DNA of 5,705 bases, from the NCBI GenBank assembly GCA_903890885.1, contig CAITCX010000331.1, positions 1-5,705 of the forward strand, in the 5' to 3' direction. The notes beneath the pieces are model-generated. The model was given only the letters and a program-made list of their open reading frames with translations. It had not been told where the DNA came from and ran no database searches. Numbering within the stretch: the stretch's first letter is position 1; the number at the start of each line of letters is the position of its first letter. The position numbers and the translations under genes were made by a program. The DNA is from an uncultured Dehalococcoidia bacterium (lineage in GTDB: Bacteria > Chloroflexota > Dehalococcoidia > Dehalococcoidales > UBA3254). Positions 1-4,608 of this stretch are shown here, piece after piece.

Positions 1-1827
1 ACCGTGGCACTGCCCATGTTGCAGTCGATTGCTGTTACCCCTGACACGGTTTCCCTCCTGACCGGTCATACCCAGCAATTCACCGCTATTGGAACTTATA
101 CTGATGGCAGTACGGCTGACATCACTTACTTTGTCACTCTGAACTGGAACTCTGATAATAATACGGTAGCTACGGTCAGCAGCGGCCTGGCCACCGGACT
201 CAGTACCGGCACTGCGCACATCACGGCTAGCGTCAGCACTATCACCAGCAACCAGGTTACCGTGAATGTGGCCACTAAATTCTTAACATCCATTGCTGTG
301 ACACTGGCCGCTGTCTCCATCGCAGTCGGTCAGACCAGGCAGTTCACCGCTACCGGGACCTATACTGACGGCAGCACGGCTGACATCACCACTTCATCCA
401 ATGTATCGTGGACCAGTGATAACACCTCCGTGGCTACTGTCAGCGGCGGCCTGGCCACAGGCACCGGTATCGGCACCGCCCATATCAAAGCCAGTTCCGG
501 TGGTATCAACAGCAATCAAGGGACCCTTACAGTGGCGGCTAAGATTCTGATGTCCATTGCCGTGACACCTGTTGTGGCGTCTGTGGGAGTCAATCAGACC
601 CAGCAATTCACTGCTATAGGACATTATTCGGACGGCAGCACATTTGATATCACCAATTCTTCCATTACCTGGAACAATGACAACGCCGTGGCGGTTTTCA
701 TAAGTAATACTGGCCTGGCCACTGGAAATAGTGCCGGTACCGCTCATATCACGGCCAGCGCCGGCGACGTTACCAGTAATCAGGCCACTCTGACGGTGAC
801 AACCGTAACTTTAACGTCTATTTCCCTGACGCCGGTTAATGCTTCTATCTTCGTTAATAAGACCCAGCAATTCACTGCCATAGGACATTATTCGGATGGC
901 AGCACACTCGATATCACCAATTCATCCATTACCTGGAACAATGACAACACCGGAGCGGTTTTCATTAATAATTCCGGCCTGGCCACCGGAAATAGTGCCG
1001 GCATTGCCCATATCTCCGTGACTGCGGGTAATATCACCAGCAATCAGGTCACTCTCACCGTGGCACTGCCCATGTTGCAGTCGATTGCTGTTACCCCTGA
1101 CACGGTTTCCCTCCTGACCGGTCATACCCAGCAATTCACCGCTATTGGAACCTATACTGACGGCAGTACGGCTGACATCACTTACTTTGTCACTCTGAAC
1201 TGGAACTCTGATAATAATACGGTAGCTACGATCAGCAGCGGCCTGGCCACCGGGCTCAGTACCGGCACTGCGCACATCACGGCCAGCGTCAGCACTATCA
1301 CCAGCAACCAGGTTAGCATGAATGTGGCCAATGAGTTCTTAAAATCTATCAACATATCGGTAGCTTTGCAGGGCGGCTCCCGTCCGGATGAAGGTTGGGT
1401 AGTACCTTTGACCGTGAAATTCTTTGATAATTCAACAGGTGTGTCAGGTGCACTTCTCTATACTTTCACAGAGAATACGACCAAGAGTGGCAGCGCTGCA
1501 GTAGTCACACTCAGTGGAATAACTCCCGGCACCTATGACATCAGCGCAGTCACTGCTCATTGCCTGACCAACCTTAAAAGAGGTGTGGTGATTACTGCGC
1601 CCTCTACATCAGAAGGTCTAGGCACTTTGCTGGAAGGCAATGCTGATGACAGCAACATCATTAACATCACCGACTTTGGCATCCTGGCAGCTTCCTATGG
1701 TAAAAGCACGGGTGATCCTGGTTACGATGCCCGGGCTGACTTTGACCGCAGCGGGATAGTAAACATCACCGACTTCGGTTTGCTGGCGGCGAATTATGGT
1801 AAGAGCGCGCCAATAGTTATACCCTAG
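1..1827 (+). CDS. Big_2-like Ig-repeat surface protein with C-terminal dockerin (5' partial)
   Basis: This is the C-terminal 608 codons of a secreted or surface protein whose start lies upstream of the window. Frame 1 is open from base 1. The GTG at position 4 is not a real start, because the same TVALPMLQS text recurs in mid-protein at about residue 352. Numbering from that GTG codon, five 88-residue Ig-like repeats of bacterial Big_2 type fill residues 2-441, each with an SIAVTP-like opening, QQFTAIGxYxDGST, a W, GLATG and SNQ..LTV. A beta-rich module follows (about 446-544, with GWVVPLTVKFF and ITPGTYDIS). A type I dockerin at 545-600 has two calcium loops, NADDSNIINITD and DFDRSGIVNITD. 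The ligand positions of the first loop are partly degenerate. Such dockerins in non-cellulolytic bacteria probably mediate cell-surface or protein-protein attachment; that role is inferred. The real substrate or partner is unknown. No sorting motif or membrane segment follows the dockerin. It ends at a TAG at 1825-1827. Confidence 0.88.
   Translation, partial: TVALPMLQSIAVTPDTVSLLTGHTQQFTAIGTYTDGSTADITYFVTLNWNSDNNTVATVSSGLATGLSTGTAHITASVSTITSNQVTVNVATKFLTSIAVTLAAVSIAVGQTRQFTATGTYTDGSTADITTSSNVSWTSDNTSVATVSGGLATGTGIGTAHIKASSGGINSNQGTLTVAAKILMSIAVTPVVASVGVNQTQQFTAIGHYSDGSTFDITNSSITWNNDNAVAVFISNTGLATGNSAGTAHITASAGDVTSNQATLTVTTVTLTSISLTPVNASIFVNKTQQFTAIGHYSDGSTLDITNSSITWNNDNTGAVFINNSGLATGNSAGIAHISVTAGNITSNQVTLTVALPMLQSIAVTPDTVSLLTGHTQQFTAIGTYTDGSTADITYFVTLNWNSDNNTVATISSGLATGLSTGTAHITASVSTITSNQVSMNVANEFLKSINISVALQGGSRPDEGWVVPLTVKFFDNSTGVSGALLYTFTENTTKSGSAAVVTLSGITPGTYDISAVTAHCLTNLKRGVVITAPSTSEGLGTLLEGNADDSNIINITDFGILAASYGKSTGDPGYDARADFDRSGIVNITDFGLLAANYGKSAPIVIP
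7..1326 (+). repeat. Five tandem 264-bp repeats encoding Ig-like domains
   Basis: Five consecutive units of exactly 264 bp (88 codons) begin at 7, 271, 535, 799 and 1063. Units 1 and 5 are near-identical at DNA level, with only about seven differences over about 270 bases. Units 3 and 4 are a second close pair, sharing QFTAIGHYSDGST and ITWNNDN. Unit 2 is the most distinct. The array probably continues upstream, because the window opens inside the junction between units. The exact common length suggests growth by in-frame unequal recombination. Confidence 0.9.
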
Positions 1828-2113
1828 TGTGAATACAAGATGAATGTATTAATAAATAGCATGGAGAAAAAAGGATTCAGTTGTAAGATTTAGATAAGCT
1901 AGCGATTCACCTAACAAAGTTGACAGCTAACGCTCAGCGTTCTTTTACGAGGCAATGAATGTACTGTGGTGACGTAGTTAGAAGCTCAAGTGTCTCCAAC
2001 AATTTGAAATTAAAAGCCATGAATCTTAGGTTGAGGATCTCACTCTCTAGCTGCGATAATTATATTGCTTGATAACTTACCGGTGATTAGGTCCGAAAAT
2101 TAACAGGGAGTTA
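1828..2113. other. Intergenic stretch without recognisable gene
   Basis: This AT-rich spacer lies between the dockerin gene and the metK promoter. I see no open frame of useful length with a ribosome binding site, no tRNA-like fold and no direct repeat. The only structure noted is a small hairpin at 1929-1941, listed separately. Confidence 0.6.
1929..1945 (+). terminator. Possible weak terminator after dockerin gene
   Basis: AACGC, the loop TCA and GCGTT form a 5-bp stem followed by CTTTT, about 100 bases after the dockerin stop codon. The stem is short and the T run is poor, so this is only a candidate for the 3' end of the dockerin transcript. Confidence 0.3.
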
Positions 2114-2141
2114 TTGACAAAGACAATTTCAGATGTATAAT
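2114..2141 (+). promoter_or_regulatory. Consensus sigma-70-type promoter of the metK leader
   Basis: TTGACA (2114-2119) and TATAAT (2136-2141) match both consensus hexamers perfectly, with a 16-bp spacer. Transcription should start near 2148, about 26 bases before the riboswitch P1 stem. It is the only strong promoter seen in the window, and presumably serves metK and perhaps the genes after it. Confidence 0.85.
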
Positions 2142-2173
2142 TAGAATACGCAGGTTAATAATTGAATATATTG

Positions 2174-2326
2174 CTATCGAGAGAGGCGGTCAGGGAAATG
2201 GCCCGTTTACCCGCCCAGCAACCTTTATGATCTTTCTTAAAGGTGCCAAAGCCATCCCGCAAGGGAAACGATAGGCGCGGATTTCCGTGAAAAGGAAGGC
2301 AGTGAGCCTCCTTCGGGAGGTTTTTT
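2174..2326 (+). promoter_or_regulatory. SAM-I (S-box) riboswitch, copy 1, controlling metK
   Basis: The aptamer spans 2174-2274. P1 is CTATCG (2174-2179) with CGATAG (2269-2274). P2 is GGCGG (2185-2189) with CCGCC (2211-2215), and its upper part pairs GGG with CCC. P3 is ACCTTT with AAAGGT (about 2221-2243). P4 is TCCC with GGGA around a GCAA loop (about 2255-2265). The conserved GGCCCG, GCAACC and GGTGCCAA blocks of the S-box family are present. After the aptamer, AAGGAAGGC (2292-2300) can pair with GCCTCCTT (2306-2313), leaving one bulged A. That pairing would consume the left arm of the terminator and is the likely antiterminator. High SAM should favour termination and lower metK transcription. 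The usual GATGA kink-turn strand reads GTTTA here, unlike copy 2. Confidence 0.93.
2307..2326 (+). terminator. Intrinsic terminator of riboswitch copy 1
   Basis: CCTCC (2307-2311), a TTCG tetraloop and GGAGG (2316-2320) form a compact stem closed by C-G next to the loop. Six T residues follow (2321-2326). It overlaps the proposed antiterminator, so it is the switchable part of the S-box expression platform. Confidence 0.9.
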
Positions 2327-2342
2327 GTTTATCCTGATTAAG

Positions 2343-2382
2343 CCGCTTCTATTCGTTCGACGATAAAAGAAGCGGTTTTTTT
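2343..2382 (+). terminator. Second terminator-like hairpin between riboswitch and metK
   Basis: CCGCTTCT (2343-2350) pairs perfectly with AGAAGCGG (2368-2375), and seven T residues follow (2376-2382). The 17-base loop may form a further short stem. The hairpin lies in the metK leader, only 32 bases before the start codon, and riboswitch copy 2 has no equivalent. I see no obvious antiterminator for it, so how transcripts pass it is unclear. Confidence 0.75.
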
Positions 2383-2414
2383 GTTATAAAACTGAAAAAA
2401 TTTTAAGGAGAAAT

Positions 2415-3629
2415 ATGGAAAAAGAATATTTGTTTACCTCAGAATCGGTTTTCGAAGGACATCCTGATAAAGTGGCTGACCAGATTTCAGATGCTATTCT
2501 GGACGCCTATCTCGCCATCGATCCCAGGGCGCGGGTTGCCTGTAATACCCTTGTGGCCAAGGATCTGGTGGTAGTGGCCGGTGAGGTGAGCGCCAGTGAC
2601 AAGGTATCCTTTGAAGATGTTGTCCGCCGCAAACTGCTGCAAATCGGCTACGATGACCCATCCTGCGGTCTGGACGGCCGGGTCTGCAAGATACTAACTT
2701 CTATAAGTCATCAGTCTGCTAACATTGCCGGCGCTGTCGATCATCAAAATGATGGTGAGCTGGGCGCGGGAGACCAGGGCATGATGTTTGGGTATGCCTC
2801 TGACGAAACGCCGGAGCTGATGCCGCTGGGCATAGTTTTGGCCCACAGATTAGCCCAAAAACAATCTGAGCTGAGGCACAGCGGCAAGTTTCCCTGGCTG
2901 AAACCGGACGGGAAAACCCAGGTTACCGTACGCTATAAAGGCCTTAAACCGGTTTCAATAGCCAGCATTGTATTTTCCACCCATTATGGCGGAGTCACTG
3001 AAACAACGCTCAAAGAAACGGTAATGAACGAGATAATCGATAAGGTTATCCCGCCTGATCTGAGAGATAAAAACACCCAGTATCTGATTAACCCTGCCGG
3101 CAATTTTGAAATAGGCGGTCCTCAGGCAGATACCGGCTTAACCGGTCGGAAAATCGTGGTTGATACTTACGGCGGATATTGCCCGCACGGTGGAGGAGCT
3201 TTTTCAGGCAAAGACCCCACCAAAGTAGACCGGTCAGCCGCTTATTATGCGCGTTACATAGCCAAAAATATTGTAGCGGCCAAATTATCCTCCAAATGCA
3301 CCGTTCAACTCTCTTACGCCATTGGCCAGGTTGAACCAACTTCTGTGATGATCGATCTTCATGGAACCGGCAAGGTGGATTCTTCAAAATTGGAGCAGGC
3401 AGTAATGCAGATCTTCTCTCCGACACCTAAAAACATCATCGATACCCTCAAGTTGAGAAGACCGATCTATCAAAACACTGCGGTATTCGGTCATTTCGGC
3501 CGAAAATTGCCAGAATTTACCTGGGAATTTACTGACAAAGCGGAGATATTGCAGAACTATTTTGGTTTGAAAGCAGACCAAAAATATAATGAATTGATTT
3601 CAGGTAATATTGTTGCCGCGAAAGCATAA
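2415..3629 (+). CDS. metK: S-adenosylmethionine synthetase (methionine adenosyltransferase)
   Basis: This cytosolic enzyme makes S-adenosylmethionine from methionine and ATP, releasing phosphate and diphosphate. The 404 residues are slightly longer than E. coli MetK (384). Family signatures are clear: GHPDK (15-19, catalytic His16 and metal ligand Asp18), GAGDQGMMFGYA (117-128), K167 in the LKPDGK segment, TGLTGRK (240-246), HGGGAFSGKDPTKVDRS (258-274, with the phosphate-binding lysines K266 and K270). Two departures stand out. The usual RVACET motif reads RVACNT (Asn44 in place of the Glu that is a K+ ligand in E. coli). The usual QSPDI reads QSANI (100-104). The ATG has AAGGAG four bases upstream. 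It is preceded by a SAM-I riboswitch, which fits feedback control by its own product, and a second riboswitch starts at its stop codon. Confidence 0.97.
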   Translation: MEKEYLFTSESVFEGHPDKVADQISDAILDAYLAIDPRARVACNTLVAKDLVVVAGEVSASDKVSFEDVVRRKLLQIGYDDPSCGLDGRVCKILTSISHQSANIAGAVDHQNDGELGAGDQGMMFGYASDETPELMPLGIVLAHRLAQKQSELRHSGKFPWLKPDGKTQVTVRYKGLKPVSIASIVFSTHYGGVTETTLKETVMNEIIDKVIPPDLRDKNTQYLINPAGNFEIGGPQADTGLTGRKIVVDTYGGYCPHGGGAFSGKDPTKVDRSAAYYARYIAKNIVAAKLSSKCTVQLSYAIGQVEPTSVMIDLHGTGKVDSSKLEQAVMQIFSPTPKNIIDTLKLRRPIYQNTAVFGHFGRKLPEFTWEFTDKAEILQNYFGLKADQKYNELISGNIVAAKA

Positions 3630-3662
3630 TCAGAGCGCGCAGGTTAACAACAGAATAGATTG

Positions 3663-3815
3663 CTATCGAGAGTGGCGGACAGGGAAATGGCCCGATGACC
3701 CGCCCGGCAACCTTTATGTACTTTCTTAAAGGTGCCAAAGCCAGCCCGCAAGGGAAACGATACGCACGGATTTCCGTGAAAAGGAAGGCAAAAAGCCTCC
3801 TTCGGGAGGTTTTTT
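3663..3815 (+). promoter_or_regulatory. SAM-I (S-box) riboswitch, copy 2, upstream of unknown gene
   Basis: The P1 arms are TATCG (3664-3668) and CGATA (3758-3762). The stem can be lengthened by TGC with GCA if C3763 is bulged. P2, P3 and the GCAA-capped P4 match copy 1. The canonical kink-turn strand GATGA (3694-3698) is intact, together with GGCAACC and GGTGCCAA. The antiterminator is AAGGAAGGC (3781-3789) with GCCTCCTT (3795-3802). No convincing -35 element precedes it: the -10-like CATAAT (3625-3630) lacks a partner at the right distance. It is therefore probably transcribed from the metK promoter and works inside the operon. In that position it would form the 3' end of metK mRNA at high SAM and allow read-through into the next gene at low SAM. 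Confidence 0.92.
3796..3815 (+). terminator. Intrinsic terminator of riboswitch copy 2 (also metK 3' end)
   Basis: CCTCC, TTCG and GGAGG are followed by six T residues, identical to copy 1. A run of A residues just upstream can pair with the T tract and lengthen the stem. It is the only terminator seen after metK. Confidence 0.9.
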
Positions 3816-3865
3816 GTTTATCTAAATGATCTAATTAATGAAAAATTTGTTGTAAGGAGAAAAGT

Positions 3866-4489
3866 ATGAAGAAAATGGACAGACTGTACCAGGGGCTTTG
3901 GGAAGCCGATGCAGATGAACTTGTTGGGATTATGCAGGAACTCATGGATCTGGCCGCGGATAACCCTGCATATTTGGCCAAATATTTGGTCAATGAAGCA
4001 CGAAAAACCCCGGATAGAAAATTTAAACTAATAGTTCTAATGGAGAATCTTGGTCTGAAAGAAGCCGATGGTATTATTAAAGAAACTCTGAAGCCCCGGG
4101 AAGACCAGTTTATCGGGCGTTCGATTTCAATCGAAAAAGCCATTAAAACCGGTTGGAAGAAGGATGAGAAAAGCTCAGAACTGGGAAATTATTTTGAAAT
4201 CGATCCCGAAACTGAAAATTATGGCTTTAAGGGTTATCTAATAAAGTTGATACTGGATACTTCAAGCAGAATCAATAGTATAGAAAAGGTGATTGCCTAT
4301 GAAGAGTTTGATTTAGATGATGTGGAAAATACTAAAGCGGCAGAAAAATCATGTGAGGGTAAAACGGACCTCTATAAAGTAGAATTCTTTCCCTCTTTTA
4401 TCCATGAGTTGTACATGCACACCATGATTGAATTAATCTTTTCGGAATTGGAGCTATCGAGATTGGCGGACTGGGAAATAGCCATTTGA
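3866..4489 (+). CDS. Unrecognised 207-residue protein under SAM-I riboswitch; 3' end fused to riboswitch remnant
   Basis: I do not recognise the family. AAGGAG sits six bases before the ATG, and the leader between riboswitch and start resembles that of metK, so expression is likely. The protein is acidic, soluble-looking and mostly helical by composition, with no signal peptide or membrane segment. Residues 15-75 look like a run of amphipathic helices (ELVGIMQELMDLA, AYLAKYLVNEA, FKLIVLMENLGL). A charged middle follows, then FKGYLIKLILDTSSRINSIEKV (120-141, quoted in part) and a hydrophobic segment, SFIHELYMHTMIELIF (177-192). Residues 197-207 (LSRLADWEIAI) are encoded by bases that match the first 37 bases of a SAM-I aptamer. 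The native C-terminus has therefore probably been lost or replaced. Its position suggests a role tied to methionine or SAM status, but no specific function is supported. Confidence 0.72.
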   Translation: MKKMDRLYQGLWEADADELVGIMQELMDLAADNPAYLAKYLVNEARKTPDRKFKLIVLMENLGLKEADGIIKETLKPREDQFIGRSISIEKAIKTGWKKDEKSSELGNYFEIDPETENYGFKGYLIKLILDTSSRINSIEKVIAYEEFDLDDVENTKAAEKSCEGKTDLYKVEFFPSFIHELYMHTMIELIFSELELSRLADWEIAI

Positions 4490-4498
4490 ACCGCCCGG
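4453..4498 (+). other. Decayed third SAM-I riboswitch fragment (5' half)
   Basis: Aligned with copy 2 from 3662, 39 of 46 bases match without gaps. The match covers the P1 5' arm CTATCG (4454-4459), GAGA, the P2 5' arm GGCGGAC, GGGAAAT and the P2 3' arm CCGCCCGG. The GGCCCGATGA core is damaged. No CGATAG-like P1 partner, P4 or terminator follows, so it should not fold as a working switch. A short CTTTTATGT at 4516-4524 resembles the P3 region of the intact copies and may be a further relic. The fragment overlaps the coding end of the preceding gene. Confidence 0.8.
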
Positions 4499-4507
4499 GG
4501 GTGTTAG

Positions 4508-4529
4508 GGAGGTGACTTTTATGTTTTAA
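4508..4529 (+). other. Strong Shine-Dalgarno followed by a two-codon start-stop ORF
   Basis: GGAGGTGA (4508-4515) complements the 16S anti-Shine-Dalgarno almost perfectly and lies five bases before an ATG (4521). The frame reads Met-Phe-stop (TAA at 4527-4529). It directly follows the riboswitch remnant, so it may be the start of a lost gene. The ATG may also simply derive from the P3 region of the aptamer. Confidence 0.4.
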
Positions 4530-4608
4530 AAAAATAAAGAAACCTTAACTTTATCAATTTGGAATAAAAATGAGAAGAGATTTGGGTATTACTAACAAGG
4601 AATAGGAA

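Larger units (their letters stand above)
3625..3822 (+). repeat. Duplicated metK leader module (copy of 2136-2333)
   Basis: This block aligns without gaps to 2136-2333 at a constant offset of 1489 bases. By hand count there are about 22 mismatches in 198 bases. The match begins at the -10 box (TATAAT in copy 1, CATAAT here) and ends just after the terminator. The -35 region is not duplicated. The metK stop codon TAA lies inside the CATAAT, so the duplication boundary coincides with the end of metK. Confidence 0.88.

Noticed and set aside
126..1275. Antisense open frames across the Ig-repeat region (64 to 117 residues)
   Set aside because: They mirror the repetitive sense gene, lack ribosome sites, and have no recognisable protein character.
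1920..1948. TTGACA at 1920-1925 as a promoter
   Set aside because: No acceptable -10 element lies 15 to 19 bases downstream.
3088..3738. Antisense open frames over metK and riboswitch copy 2
   Set aside because: They overlap a highly conserved sense gene and a structured RNA, and show no start signals or family motifs.
4545..4570. TTAACT and TAAAAA as a promoter for the DUF6745-like gene
   Set aside because: The spacer is only 14 bases and both hexamers are weak.
4570..4605. Short ORF (MRRDLGITNKE) ending in the ribosome site of the DUF6745-like gene
   Set aside because: It has no convincing ribosome site and is short enough to occur by chance in AT-rich sequence.
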